A DNA stretch of 64,000 bases from the NCBI GenBank assembly GCA_009773355.1, contig WRPG01000011.1, positions 1-64,000 of the forward strand. The letters are read 5' to 3'. This document shows, piece after piece, positions 18,964 through 27,293 of this stretch. This DNA is from Limisphaerales bacterium (GTDB lineage: Bacteria > Verrucomicrobiota > Verrucomicrobiia > Limisphaerales > SXTU01). The translations under genes and the position numbers were made by a program. Numbering within the stretch: position 1 is the first letter of the stretch; each line of letters opens with the position of its first letter. The notes beneath the pieces were generated by a model, which made no database searches, was not told the origin of the DNA, and worked only from the letters and a program-made list of their open reading frames with translations.

Positions 18964-20273
18964 ACGCCCTCCATCGCCGCACGTTCCTCAAGCAGGCCGG
19001 ACTCTCCGCCGCCACGCTGCCGTTCATCACCGGCCTGCCCAGCCTCGGCCTCGCCGCGCCCGCGCGCCCACGCCAGCGGCTGGTGTTCATGTTCAGCCCC
19101 AACGGCACCATCCCCGCCGCCTACTGGCCCGACGCCGCCGGCACCGACTTCCAGCTCAAGGAAATCATGACGCCGCTCGCGGCCTTCAAGGACCGGATGC
19201 TCGTCCTCAACGGGGTCAACAACAAGGTGCGCGGCGACGGCGACAGCCACATGCGCGGCATGAGCTGCCTGCTCACGGGCATCGAGCTGTTCCCCGGCAA
19301 CATCATGGGCGGCGGCGGCCAGCCCGCCGGCTGGGCGAGCGGCATTTCCATTGACCAGGAAATCAAGAACCACCTCCAGAAGAGCGAGGACACCCGCACG
19401 CGCTTCGGCTCGCTCGAATTCGGCGTCGGCGTCACGGACCGCGCCGACCCCTGGACGCGCATGAGCTACGCCGGCGCTAACAAGCCCATCGCGCCCATCT
19501 CCGACCCCTACCAGATGTATGAGAAGCTCTACGGGCAGATGAAGGACAAGGAGAACCTCCAGAGCGTCCTCGACACCGTGAAGGGCGACCTCCAGAAGGT
19601 CGGCAAGCTCATCAGCGCCGTAGACCGCCGTTTGCTCGAGGAGCACCAGGCCCTCGTGCGCCAGATGGAGAAGGAAATCGCCAGCGCCAGCCAGAAGCCG
19701 CTGCGCGCCGCACCGCCAACATTGAACGAAGGCGTCGCCGACCAGAACGACAACCTGCCGCGCCTGAGCCGGATGCAGATTGACCTGCTCGTCAACAGCT
19801 TCGTCAACGACATGTGCCGCGTCGCCACGCTCCAGTTCACCAAGTCCGTCGGCATGGCGCGCATGAACTGGCTCGACATCAAGGACGGCCACCACTCCCT
19901 CTCCCACGAGCCGGACGGCAACGCCGAAGCCGTCGCCAAGCTCACGAAAATCAACAAGTGGTTCGCCGGCGAGCTGGCCTACCTCGTGCAGAAGCTCTCC
20001 ACCACGCCCGAGCCGGGCGGCGAAGGCATGATGCTCGACCACACCCTCATCGTGTGGACCAACGAGCTGGGCAAGGGCAACACCCACACGCTGGCGAACA
20101 TCCCGTTCCTGCTCGTCGGCGGCGCGCCCGGCTTCAAGATGGGCCGCTCGCTCCAGTTGGAGAACGTCGCGCACAACCGCCTGCACCTCGCCCTCGCCCA
20201 CGCCCTGGGCCACCGCCTCGAAACCTTCGGCAAGGCCTCCCTCTGCGACGGCGGGCCGCTGAAGCTGGGGTGA
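18960..20273 (+). CDS. DUF1552 Tat-exported protein
   Basis: A 437-residue protein with a Tat leader ('[18 protein letters not shown]') followed by the DUF1552 fold ('[18 protein letters not shown]', '[19 protein letters not shown]', '[17 protein letters not shown]', '[13 protein letters not shown]'). It resembles the sulfatase-like DUF1501 group and is almost always encoded directly after a DUF1592 protein. The pair probably acts in the periplasm on an unknown, perhaps polysaccharide-linked, substrate. The 4-bp overlap with the preceding gene supports stoichiometric synthesis. Confidence 0.92.
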   Translation: MNALHRRTFLKQAGLSAATLPFITGLPSLGLAAPARPRQRLVFMFSPNGTIPAAYWPDAAGTDFQLKEIMTPLAAFKDRMLVLNGVNNKVRGDGDSHMRGMSCLLTGIELFPGNIMGGGGQPAGWASGISIDQEIKNHLQKSEDTRTRFGSLEFGVGVTDRADPWTRMSYAGANKPIAPISDPYQMYEKLYGQMKDKENLQSVLDTVKGDLQKVGKLISAVDRRLLEEHQALVRQMEKEIASASQKPLRAAPPTLNEGVADQNDNLPRLSRMQIDLLVNSFVNDMCRVATLQFTKSVGMARMNWLDIKDGHHSLSHEPDGNAEAVAKLTKINKWFAGELAYLVQKLSTTPEPGGEGMMLDHTLIVWTNELGKGNTHTLANIPFLLVGGAPGFKMGRSLQLENVAHNRLHLALAHALGHRLETFGKASLCDGGPLKLG

Positions 20274-20359
20274 GCGCTCTCAAATCGCTATCGTGCATCC
20301 GGCTGATTCCCACTGCCGGCGAATGGAAAGGCAAACACGGTTCGTTCCATAGCTAGCCA

Positions 20360-20701
20360 ATGAGCGACCCAACCGGAACTCGCCCCAAACTCCCCAAGGG
20401 GTGGCATTATCCAAACGAAGAGATGGCACAGAAACTTCTAGTGGAACTGCAAAAGGAGTTACCAAAAGGCCATTTGTTGTTCGGGCGGGCTGTTAAAACC
20501 TTCGCTTGGCGTGAGTGGGCAAGTGATGACGTTCTGTTCCAACACTCAGATCAACCAGACCGATTCACTGTAATTCACCTCACTTGGACAGGCAGCACTG
20601 AGGTCAACTCGAAGGTGCCAACAGTGGACTTCGACGGAACGTTCCAAGGATTCCTCAAAGAAGAGGAAACATTGTATGGGCTCAAACCAGCCGACGACTA
20701 G
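20360..20701 (+). CDS. Hypothetical 113-residue cytoplasmic protein
   Basis: Starts MSDPTGTRPKLPKGWHYPNE; no signal peptide, membrane segment or known motif. Composition is acidic with aromatic residues, and the DNA (about 50% GC by eye) is less GC-rich than its neighbours, hinting at a different origin. It lies alone between the DUF1552 gene and the lipid cluster, separated by 86 and 67 bp. I cannot assign a function. Confidence 0.55.
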   Translation: MSDPTGTRPKLPKGWHYPNEEMAQKLLVELQKELPKGHLLFGRAVKTFAWREWASDDVLFQHSDQPDRFTVIHLTWTGSTEVNSKVPTVDFDGTFQGFLKEEETLYGLKPADD

Positions 20702-20768
20702 CTTCCCCGAGCCTACCCTCACACGACCCCACGGGTTGCGTTGAATCCACCTGCACGAAAGCTTTTCG

Positions 20769-22046
20769 ATGCTGAAACTCGCCATCATCGGCACCGGCAT
20801 CGCCGGCCTGGGCTGCGCGCACTTCCTCCAGTCCCGCTTCGACCTCACGCTCTTCGAGCAGGCGGATTACCCCGGCGGCCACACCAACACCATCGCCGTC
20901 CCCGAAGGCTCCGGCCACGTCGCCTTCGACACCGGCTTCATGGTCTATAACGAGGTCACCTACCCGCACCTCACCCGCCTCTTCCGCGAGCTGGGCGTGC
21001 GCGTGAAGCCGACCCAGATGTCCTTCAGCGTCCAGCACCGGCCCAGCGGCATCGAGTTCAGCGGCAGCAGCCTGAACCACCTCTTCGCCCAGCGCCGCAA
21101 CCTCCTCCGCCCGCGCTTCTGGCGCATGCTCGCGCAGGTCAACCGCTTCAACACCGAGGCCGTCGCCGCGCTCGCCGACCCGGCGTTCGCCGCGATGACC
21201 GTGGCCGACTACGTCCGCGCGCGCGGCTACGGCGAAGACTTCCTCCGCCTCTACCTCGTGCCCATGAGCGGCGCGGTCTGGAGCACGCCGCCCGAGCTGA
21301 TGCTGGAGTTCCCCGCCGTCACGCTGCTGCGCTTCTTCCACAACCACGGCTTCCTTGGCCTCCACACCCAGCACCCGTGGCTCACCGTGGACGGCGGCGC
21401 GAAGCACTACGTGGACAAGCTCCTCGCCCCGCTCCGCGCGCAAAACCGCGTCCGCCTCAGCGCGCGCGTCACCGCCGTCCGCCGCACCGCCGATGCCGTG
21501 GCCGTCACCACCGCCGACGGGCGCACCGAGCATTTCGACCGCGTCATCCTCGCCGCCCACGCCGACCAATCCCTCGCCCTCCTCACCGACGCCGACCCCA
21601 CCGAGCGCCGGCTCCTCGGCGCGTTCCGCTACCAACCGAACCTCGCCACCGTCCACACCGACGCCTCCGTGATGCCCCGCACGCGCCTCGCGTGGTCCTC
21701 CTGGAACTACCGCGTCGAGCGCGACGCCTCGGGCCGCGAAATTCCCGCCACCATCTACTGGATGAACTCGCTGCAAGGCGTCTCCGACCGCGAAAACTAC
21801 TTCGTCTCCATCAACGGCGCGGACCAGATCGCCCCCGACAAAATTCTGCGCCGAATCGAGTATCACCACCCGCTCTTCAACCTCGCCGCCACGCAAGCCC
21901 AAGCCGAACTCCCGTCACTCAACACGCGCCCGGCAAATCGAGTCTTCTTCGCCGGCAGCTACTTCCGCTACGGCTTCCACGAGGATGCGTTCGCCTCCGC
22001 GCTGGATTGCAGCCGGGCGGTGAGTAGCGCAAAGATTTGGGAATGA
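20769..22046 (+). CDS. FAD-dependent amine-oxidase-like oxidoreductase of the lipid-modification cluster
   Basis: A 425-residue flavoprotein: Rossmann motif 'LAIIGTGIAGLGCAHFL' at residues 4-20, 'PGGHTNTI' and a C-terminal FAD motif ('RVFFAGSYFRYGFHEDAF'). Proteins of this family lie directly upstream of DUF1365 and cyclopropane-fatty-acid-synthase genes in many bacteria, as here. An oxidation or desaturation step on acyl chains is a reasonable inference. Its TGA overlaps the DUF1365 ATG (22043-22046). Confidence 0.88.
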   Translation: MLKLAIIGTGIAGLGCAHFLQSRFDLTLFEQADYPGGHTNTIAVPEGSGHVAFDTGFMVYNEVTYPHLTRLFRELGVRVKPTQMSFSVQHRPSGIEFSGSSLNHLFAQRRNLLRPRFWRMLAQVNRFNTEAVAALADPAFAAMTVADYVRARGYGEDFLRLYLVPMSGAVWSTPPELMLEFPAVTLLRFFHNHGFLGLHTQHPWLTVDGGAKHYVDKLLAPLRAQNRVRLSARVTAVRRTADAVAVTTADGRTEHFDRVILAAHADQSLALLTDADPTERRLLGAFRYQPNLATVHTDASVMPRTRLAWSSWNYRVERDASGREIPATIYWMNSLQGVSDRENYFVSINGADQIAPDKILRRIEYHHPLFNLAATQAQAELPSLNTRPANRVFFAGSYFRYGFHEDAFASALDCSRAVSSAKIWE

Positions 22047-23128
22047 GCGCCCCGCAACGTAGCTCGACATTCCAATGTCGAGATTTGGCTGGCGAGGACG
22101 CGTCGCGCGGGCAGCCCGCACCGATTGCGTCGCGGAACTCGACATCGGAATGTCGAGCTACTGGTGCGCTCCGCTCCTGCCTCTACGACTGCTCCGTGAT
22201 GCACCACCGCCTTGCGCCCAAGGAGCACCACTTCCGCTACGGCATCTTCCAGTTCTGCCTCGACCTCGACGAACTCGACACCCTCTCCACCCGCCTCCGC
22301 CTCTTCCACCGCAACCGCCCCGCCCTCTACCGCTTCAACGACCGCGACCACCTGCCCTCCCCCGGTAGCAGCCGACGTGAGGAGGCTCCATCTCCAATCG
22401 GAAAGCGGAAAGCGGAAAGCGGAAATCAAAGTCAGAGCCTCCTCACGTCGGCTGCTACTCAACCGAAACCCCATCTCCCATCTCCCATCTCCGATTCCCT
22501 CTCCGCGAAAGCGACGCTCCTCGCCTGGCTCGCCTCCCAAGGCCTCCCGCTCCCGGCCGACACCCGCGTCCTCCTCCTCACCCACTGCCGGGTCTTCGGC
22601 TACATCTTCAACCCCGTCTCGTTCTACTTCTGCCTCGACGCCCAAGATCGCCCGCTCTGCGCCGTCGCCGAAGTCGGCAACACGTTCGGCGAACAGAAAC
22701 CCTTCCTCCTCGGCCCCGAGCACTTCGACGGCGATGGCCGCTTCCGCCGCATCGTGCCGAAGCACTTTTACGTCTCGCCCTTCTTCGCGCTCGACCTCGC
22801 CTTCGACTTCAAGCTCCGCGTCCCCGGCGAACAGCTCGACATTCACATTGACGACCGCGAAGGCGACCGCCCTGTCCTGCTCACTGCCCTCACCGGCCGC
22901 CGCGTTCCGCTCACGGACGGCAATCTCGCGCGCCTCACGCTCAAGTATCCGCTCGTCACCCTCCGCGTCATCACGCTCATCCACTGGCACGCGCTGAAGC
23001 TGTGGTGGAAGAACGTCCCCTGGCACCGCAAGGCCGCGAACCCGCATCTCCAGCAAGGCGTGTTCAACCCGCATGAGTCACTGCGTGGCGGGGACACTCC
23101 TGTCCCCGCATCCCATCGCCACCACTGA
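22043..23128 (+). CDS. DUF1365 protein interrupted in frame by three palindromic elements
   Basis: A 361-residue reading frame beginning at an ATGA overlap with the oxidoreductase gene. The DUF1365 core is seen in 'LRSCLYDCSVMHHRLAPKEH', 'FRYGIFQFCLDLDEL', 'LTHCRVFGYIFNPVSFYFCL' and 'KHFYVSPFF'. After MSAPQ a family B doublet (22059-22161) is inserted. A family A doublet (22365-22458) interrupts the region after 'FNDRDHLPSPG', and a family C doublet (from 23085) provides the C-terminal 'GGDTPVPASHRHH' and the stop. The frame stays open through all three. Function of DUF1365 is unknown beyond association with cyclopropane/furan fatty-acid genes. Confidence 0.85.
   Translation: MSAPQRSSTFQCRDLAGEDASRGQPAPIASRNSTSECRATGALRSCLYDCSVMHHRLAPKEHHFRYGIFQFCLDLDELDTLSTRLRLFHRNRPALYRFNDRDHLPSPGSSRREEAPSPIGKRKAESGNQSQSLLTSAATQPKPHLPSPISDSLSAKATLLAWLASQGLPLPADTRVLLLTHCRVFGYIFNPVSFYFCLDAQDRPLCAVAEVGNTFGEQKPFLLGPEHFDGDGRFRRIVPKHFYVSPFFALDLAFDFKLRVPGEQLDIHIDDREGDRPVLLTALTGRRVPLTDGNLARLTLKYPLVTLRVITLIHWHALKLWWKNVPWHRKAANPHLQQGVFNPHESLRGGDTPVPASHRHH
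22059..22161. repeat. Family B REP doublet, copy 2, in frame at the DUF1365 N-terminus
   Basis: Head GTAG, stem CTCGACATT/AATGTCGAG around CC; the opposite arm is GTAG with stem CTCGACATT/GAATGTCGAG-type pairing. The interior between arms differs from copy 1 at 9208-9280. It is translated as about 34 extra residues after MSAPQ. Confidence 0.9.
22365..22458. repeat. Family A REP doublet, copy 2, in frame inside the DUF1365 gene
   Basis: Two identical inverted arms: head GTAG, stem (C)AGCC/GGCT(C), loop GACGTGAGGA. The interior contains near-tandem GGAAAGC units. Translated as 'SSRREEAPSPIGKRKAESGN' and onward. Confidence 0.92.
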
Positions 23129-23160
23129 TGCGCCCCAGCGGACAGGAGTGTCCGCCCCAC
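23085..23160. repeat. Family C inverted hairpin doublet, copy 1, at the DUF1365 3' end
   Basis: Arm 1: head GTGG, hairpin CGGGGACA/TGTCCCCG with loop CTCC. Arm 2 on the minus strand: head GTGGGG, hairpin CGGACA/TGTCCG with the same CTCC loop. Stem bases covary. The DUF1365 stop TGA (23126-23128) lies between the arms. Confidence 0.85.
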
Positions 23161-23217
23161 TCCATGATTTCCCCGCCTTGCGCCTTGGCGTCATCGCGTT
23201 AGCATTCCGCCGCCCAC

Positions 23218-24486
23218 ATGAGCACCATCACCCGTTCCGAAGCCGACGTGCCGGTCAAACCGCTCCGTGCCGGCTTCTACCAGCGCGCCATCGAGCAGTC
23301 GCTTGCGCGCATGACGCTCGGCTGCCTGCACGTCACGCTCCCCGGCGGCGCGACGCGGCGCTTCGGCCACGCGCCGCAGGTCACGGCCCACCTCCACGTC
23401 AACCGCCCCGAGTTCTTCAAGCGCTGCGTGCTCTACGGCGACATCGGCTTCGGCGAGGCCTACGTGGACGGCGATTGGGACACGGATAATCTCCCCGCAG
23501 TGCTCGGCTGGTTCATCGAGAACGTCGAGCAAGCTCCCGGCATGTCCGGCTCGCACGCGCAACCCGCCGCGTTGAACCTCCTGCGCTTCGGCAACCGCCT
23601 GAAACACCTCTTCCGCCCCAACTCGCGCAAGTGGAGCCGCCAAAACATCGCCGACCACTACGACCTCGGAAACGAGTTTTACAAGTTGTGGCTCGACGAA
23701 TCCATGACCTACTCGTGTGGCATCTGGACCGCGCCCGAGCAGACCATCGAGTCCGCGCAGGCTGCAAAATACGAGGCGCTTTGCCGCACGCTCCGGCTCA
23801 AGCCCACCGACCACGTCCTGGAAATCGGCTCCGGCTGGGGCGGCCTCGCCTGCCACGCCGTGAAGAAATACGGCTGCCAGGTCACTACGCTCACGCTCTC
23901 CAAGGCCCAGCATGACTACTGCCGTGAGCGCTTCGTCCGCGAGGGCGTCGGCGACAACGCCGAGGTCCGCCTCCAGGACTACCGCGACGTCACGGGCCGC
24001 TTCGACAAAATCATCTCCATCGAGATGCTCGAAGCCGTCGGTGAAAACTACGTGGACGGCTATTTCTCCCAGTGCCATCGCCTGCTCAAGCATCACGGCC
24101 TGCTCGCGCTGCAATACATCACCAGTCCCGACAGCCGCTACCACCAGTTCACCAAGGGCGTGGACTGGATTCAGAAGCACATCTTCCCCGGCTCGCTGCT
24201 CATGTCCATCGGCCGCGTGAACCAGGCCATTGACCGGATGACCGACCTGCACATGTTCGAGCTGCGCGACCTCGGCCTGCACTACGTCCGCACGCTCCAG
24301 GAGTGGCGCAAGCGTTTCAACGCCCACCACGACGAGCTGCACAAGCTCAAGTTCGACGACCGCTTCATCCGCAAGTGGAACTACTACCTGAGCTACTGCG
24401 AGGCCGCCTTCGCCCACCGTAACATCAGCGTGGTGCAGGCCATCTACACGCGCCCGAACAACCGGACGCTGATGCGAACGGAGTGA
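23218..24486 (+). CDS. Cyclopropane-fatty-acid-synthase-like SAM methyltransferase 1
   Basis: A 422-residue protein of the CFA synthase family, transferring a SAM methyl or methylene to an unsaturated phospholipid acyl chain. An N-terminal lipid-binding domain is followed by 'NIADHYDLGNEFYKLWLDES', 'MTYSCGIW', the SAM motif 'VLEIGSGWGGLA' (about residues 200-211) and 'ISIEMLEAVGE', then 'QYITSPDSRY' and 'WIQKHIFPGSLL'. It is the central enzyme of the cluster. Related cluster members in alphaproteobacteria make methylated or furan fatty acids; the product here is not known. Its TGA begins the low-complexity repeat at 24482. Confidence 0.92.
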   Translation: MSTITRSEADVPVKPLRAGFYQRAIEQSLARMTLGCLHVTLPGGATRRFGHAPQVTAHLHVNRPEFFKRCVLYGDIGFGEAYVDGDWDTDNLPAVLGWFIENVEQAPGMSGSHAQPAALNLLRFGNRLKHLFRPNSRKWSRQNIADHYDLGNEFYKLWLDESMTYSCGIWTAPEQTIESAQAAKYEALCRTLRLKPTDHVLEIGSGWGGLACHAVKKYGCQVTTLTLSKAQHDYCRERFVREGVGDNAEVRLQDYRDVTGRFDKIISIEMLEAVGENYVDGYFSQCHRLLKHHGLLALQYITSPDSRYHQFTKGVDWIQKHIFPGSLLMSIGRVNQAIDRMTDLHMFELRDLGLHYVRTLQEWRKRFNAHHDELHKLKFDDRFIRKWNYYLSYCEAAFAHRNISVVQAIYTRPNNRTLMRTE

Positions 24487-24549
24487 TGGAGTGCTGGAGT
24501 GCTGGAGCAATGTCCCGGCCGCCAATCATCACTCCATCACTCCAATACT
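24482..24549. repeat. Inverted low-complexity repeat at the 3' end of methyltransferase 1
   Basis: Near-tandem GGAGTGCT units (24486-24507) face an inverted arm CACTCCATCACTCC (24530-24546). The methyltransferase stop codon lies at the outer edge of arm 1. Confidence 0.7.
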
Positions 24550-24562
24550 TCACCTCCCCGCC

Positions 24563-24907
24563 ATGCTCCCCCTCCGCCTCGCCGCCGCCTTCGTGCTCAT
24601 CGCCATGCTCGCCGTGACGACCTGGGCCAGCCTGCAAATCCCGCTTTGGAAGTCGCCGAGCGAAGTCCTCACGCACCCGTGGTTCATCGCCACGCTGTTC
24701 GACACCTACTTGGCCTTCCTGACCTTCTACGTCTGGCTCGCCTACAAGGAGACCTCGAACCTCGCACGCGTCGCTTGGCTCGTGGCCATCCTCCTGCTGG
24801 GCAACATCGCAATGGCGATTTACCTGCTCCGCGAACTCTTCCGCCTGCCGGCCAGCGCGACTATGGAAGACCTGCTGCTCCGGCGGGAACTCAAACCAGC
24901 CGCATGA
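24563..24907 (+). CDS. DUF1475-like small membrane protein
   Basis: A 114-residue protein with three hydrophobic helices (about residues 3-24, 37-58, 68-90). The central 'THPWFIATLFDTYLAFLTFY' segment and 'WLAYKETSN', 'LLGNIAMAIYLLREL' match DUF1475 as I remember it. ATG 24563 follows the repeat closely. It lies between methyltransferase 1 and DUF1295, a typical position in cyclopropane/furan fatty-acid clusters, and is probably an inner-membrane accessory factor. Confidence 0.72.
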   Translation: MLPLRLAAAFVLIAMLAVTTWASLQIPLWKSPSEVLTHPWFIATLFDTYLAFLTFYVWLAYKETSNLARVAWLVAILLLGNIAMAIYLLRELFRLPASATMEDLLLRRELKPAA

Positions 24908-24947
24908 CGCCCCGCTTGTCACCAACGCGCCCGAAGTCCCGCCGCGT

Positions 24948-24998
24948 CTTGGACTGCGGCGGCAAGCGCAGCGCGACGCCGCTTTCCCGTCCCGCGAA
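24948..24998. repeat. GC-rich hairpin cluster upstream of the DUF1295 gene
   Basis: GCGGCG pairs with CGCCGC over 24954-24982, and CCGCTT with AAGCGG over 24979-25002. It fills most of the non-coding stretch between the DUF1475 gene and the family C repeat. Possibly another palindromic family with a single copy here. Confidence 0.4.
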
Positions 24999-25009
24999 GC
25001 GGAATCCCC

Positions 25010-25086
25010 GTGATGGGGACACTCTTGTCCCCCAGTCTGTAGCAGCGGCGGCAGCAGGCCACGGCGGACAAGTGTGTCCGCCCCAC
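25010..25086. repeat. Family C inverted hairpin doublet, copy 2
   Basis: Arm 1: GTGAT head, hairpin GGGGACA/TGTCCCC with loop CTCT. Arm 2 (minus strand): head GTGGG, hairpin GGCGGACA/TGTCCGCC with loop CACT. Intergenic, 44 bp before the DUF1295 start. Confidence 0.85.
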
Positions 25087-25130
25087 GCTCGCTCCACAAC
25101 GCTGGGTCGGAGACCGGCGCTCCACTCGCC

Positions 25131-25970
25131 ATGCTGAACGCCGTCCTCACCATGCTCGGCTTCGCACTGGCGTTCGTCGCCATCGAGATGACGATCACTT
25201 GGCTCATAGCGCGTTGGCTACGGAACAACGGCATCGTGGACATCGTGTGGTCCGCTGGGTTTGCACCGCTGGCTTTCATACTCTTCATGTTTGGGATCGA
25301 AGACCTCGATTTCCAAGCGCTCCCCCGCCAGCAGGCCATCACAATCATGGTCTTAGTCTGGAGCCTCCGGCTTGGCAGTCACCTTCTTGTCCGCGTCTGG
25401 TCACATCACCCGCGAGAAGATGTCCGCTACGCGAAACTGCGAGGGGAATGGGGCGCGGCTACTGACCGCAAGATGTTCGGTTTTTTCCAACTCCAAGGCG
25501 TGCTCCAAATCGTGCTGTCGCTGCCCTTGGTGGTGGTGCACTTGGACAGCCAACGAGTCGCAACGGGCTACAGCCTCGGTATTACAGGCTGTCTCGGCGT
25601 TGCGCTCTGGCTCACCGGCCTCCTCGGCGAATCCCTTGCCGACCGCCAGCTCGCCCGCTTCCGCGCGGACCCGGCGAACCAGGGCAAGGTCTGCCAGGCC
25701 GGCCTGTGGAACTGGTCGCGGCACCCGAACTACTTCTTCGAGTGGCTGGTGTGGGTGGGCTATGCCGTCTTCGCGCTCGGTTCGCCGTGGGGCTGGCTGG
25801 GCCTCAGCGCGCCCGCGCTGATGCTGCACTTCCTCCTCAACGTCACCGGCATCCCCATGACCGAGGAGCTGTCCCTCAAGTCCAAGGGCGACGCCTACCG
25901 CGATTACCAACGCACCACCAGCGCCTTCGTGCCGTGGTTAAAAAAGACAACCACGGATGAACACAGATGA
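25131..25970 (+). CDS. DUF1295 family membrane protein (steroid-5-alpha-reductase-like)
   Basis: A 279-residue polytopic membrane protein. The family signature 'GLWNWSRHPNYFFEWLVW' is near residues 196-213, followed by 'TGIPMTEELSLKSKGDAYRD'. Proteins of this fold resemble isoprenylcysteine methyltransferases and steroid reductases, and in these clusters are linked to modified fatty acids. The C-terminal 'KKTTTDEHR' and its stop come from the low-complexity repeat at 25948. ATG 25131 leaves a natural N-terminal helix (MLNAVLTMLGFALAFVAIEM). Confidence 0.87.
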   Translation: MLNAVLTMLGFALAFVAIEMTITWLIARWLRNNGIVDIVWSAGFAPLAFILFMFGIEDLDFQALPRQQAITIMVLVWSLRLGSHLLVRVWSHHPREDVRYAKLRGEWGAATDRKMFGFFQLQGVLQIVLSLPLVVVHLDSQRVATGYSLGITGCLGVALWLTGLLGESLADRQLARFRADPANQGKVCQAGLWNWSRHPNYFFEWLVWVGYAVFALGSPWGWLGLSAPALMLHFLLNVTGIPMTEELSLKSKGDAYRDYQRTTSAFVPWLKKTTTDEHR

Positions 25971-26058
25971 ACACGGATGCAGAAACCAAGGTGCAGATTC
26001 CTTTCGCCTTCGCAGCAGAGTCGCCCCATCCGTGTGAATCTGTGTTCATCCGTGGTTG
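25948..26058. repeat. Long inverted low-complexity repeat at the DUF1295 3' end
   Basis: Arm 1 (25948-25979) consists of near-tandem GGATGAACACA units; arm 2 (26026-26058) is almost exactly its inverse (CATCCGTGTGAATCTGTGTTC). The DUF1295 stop TGA lies within arm 1, and methyltransferase 2 starts 10 bp after the repeat. Confidence 0.85.
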
Positions 26059-26068
26059 ATAAATCCCC

Positions 26069-27205
26069 ATGATTGACTCCCTGCTCGAACGCAATCTCCT
26101 CCCCGACCCGCTGCTCCGCTTCGGCATCCGCCGCCTGCTGGCGCAGCGGTTGCGCGAGGAGGACAAGGGCAGCGCCGAGGCGCAGCGGGCGCACTTGCAG
26201 GCACTCATCGAGGAGCTGCGCCGCTCGCCCATCGCCATCGAGACGGCGGCGGCGAACGAGCAGCACTACGAGGTGCCTACGCGCTTCTATCAGCTCTGCC
26301 TCGGGCCGCGGTTGAAATACAGCGGCGCGCTCTGGCCCGCCGGCGTCACCACGCTCGCCGAGGCCGAGGAGCGGATGCTCGCCCTCTACGCCGAGCGCGC
26401 CCAACTCGCCGACGGTCAGGACATCCTCGAACTCGGCTGCGGCTGGGGCTCGCTGTCGTTGTGGATGGCCGAGAAGTTTCCCAAGGCCCGTATCACCGGC
26501 GTCTCGAATTCGCGGACGCAAAAGGAGTTCATTGACGCCGAGGCGGCGCGGCGCGGCTTGAAGAATCTCCGCATCATCACCTGCGACATGAACCGGTTTG
26601 AGCCGCCCCCCTCGGAGAGTAGGAGACGACGTGAGGAGTCTCTAACTTCCTTCGCAGCGTCCGACTTTCAGCCAGCTCCCGATTCTGAGCAGAGCCTCCT
26701 CACGTCGTCTCCTACGGGTGAGTTCGACCGCGTCGTCTCCATCGAGATGTTCGAGCACATGAAGAACTACCAGCGGCTCATGGCGAACGTCGCCCGTTGG
26801 CTGCGGCCGGGCGGACAGCTCTTCGTCCACATCTTTACGCACCGGGAGTTCGCCTACCACTTCGTCGCGCGGGACGAGACGGACTGGATGGCGCGCTACT
26901 TCTTCACCGGCGGCATCATGCCCAGCGACGACCTGCTGCTCTACTTTCAGGACGACCTCCGCCTCGTGAACCACTGGCGCGTCAACGGCCAGCACTACGA
27001 GAAAACCGCGAACGCATGGCTTGCGAACATGGACGCGAACGAGCCGGAGATTCGCCGCATCTTCGCCGCGACTTACGGCACGGGAAACGAAACCAAGTGG
27101 TGGGTTTACTGGCGGGTCTTCTACATGGCCTGCGCGGAGCTGTGGGGCTACCGCGAAGGCAACGAGTGGCTCGTCTCGCACTACCTGTTCCGCAAGCCCG
27201 CGTAG
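26069..27205 (+). CDS. Cyclopropane-fatty-acid-synthase-like SAM methyltransferase 2, with in-frame REP insert
   Basis: A 378-residue methyltransferase distinct from the first. Motifs: '[20 protein letters not shown]', '[14 protein letters not shown]', SAM-binding '[20 protein letters not shown]' (about 119-138), '[13 protein letters not shown]' and '[12 protein letters not shown]'. Between '[10 protein letters not shown]' and '[11 protein letters not shown]', where related enzymes have a short loop, a family A doublet encodes about 32 residues (from '[17 protein letters not shown]'). The stop codon TAG (27203-27205) is part of the GTAG head of another family A copy. It ends the lipid cluster. 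Confidence 0.9.
   Translation: MIDSLLERNLLPDPLLRFGIRRLLAQRLREEDKGSAEAQRAHLQALIEELRRSPIAIETAAANEQHYEVPTRFYQLCLGPRLKYSGALWPAGVTTLAEAEERMLALYAERAQLADGQDILELGCGWGSLSLWMAEKFPKARITGVSNSRTQKEFIDAEAARRGLKNLRIITCDMNRFEPPPSESRRRREESLTSFAASDFQPAPDSEQSLLTSSPTGEFDRVVSIEMFEHMKNYQRLMANVARWLRPGGQLFVHIFTHREFAYHFVARDETDWMARYFFTGGIMPSDDLLLYFQDDLRLVNHWRVNGQHYEKTANAWLANMDANEPEIRRIFAATYGTGNETKWWVYWRVFYMACAELWGYREGNEWLVSHYLFRKPA
26619..26715. repeat. Family A REP doublet, copy 3, in frame inside methyltransferase 2
   Basis: Arm 1: GTAG, stem GAGAC/GTCTC, loop GACGTGAGGA. Arm 2 (minus strand): GTAG, GAGAC/GGCTC (one mismatch), same loop. Arm 2 looks like a hybrid of two stem variants. Confidence 0.92.
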
Positions 27206-27287
27206 GAGACGACGTGAGGAGTCTCTAACTTCTCTTCCGCGTTCCGGCTTCCGAGGTTGAATGGAGACTCCTCACGTCGTCTCCTAC
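27202..27287. repeat. Family A REP doublet, copy 4, at the methyltransferase 2 3' end
   Basis: Both arms have GTAG, stem GAGAC/GTCTC and loop GACGTGAGGA. The head supplies the TAG stop of methyltransferase 2. The other end lies 7 bp from the stop of the convergent LmbE gene, so it sits exactly between two gene ends. Confidence 0.93.
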
Positions 27288-27293
27288 ACCGAG

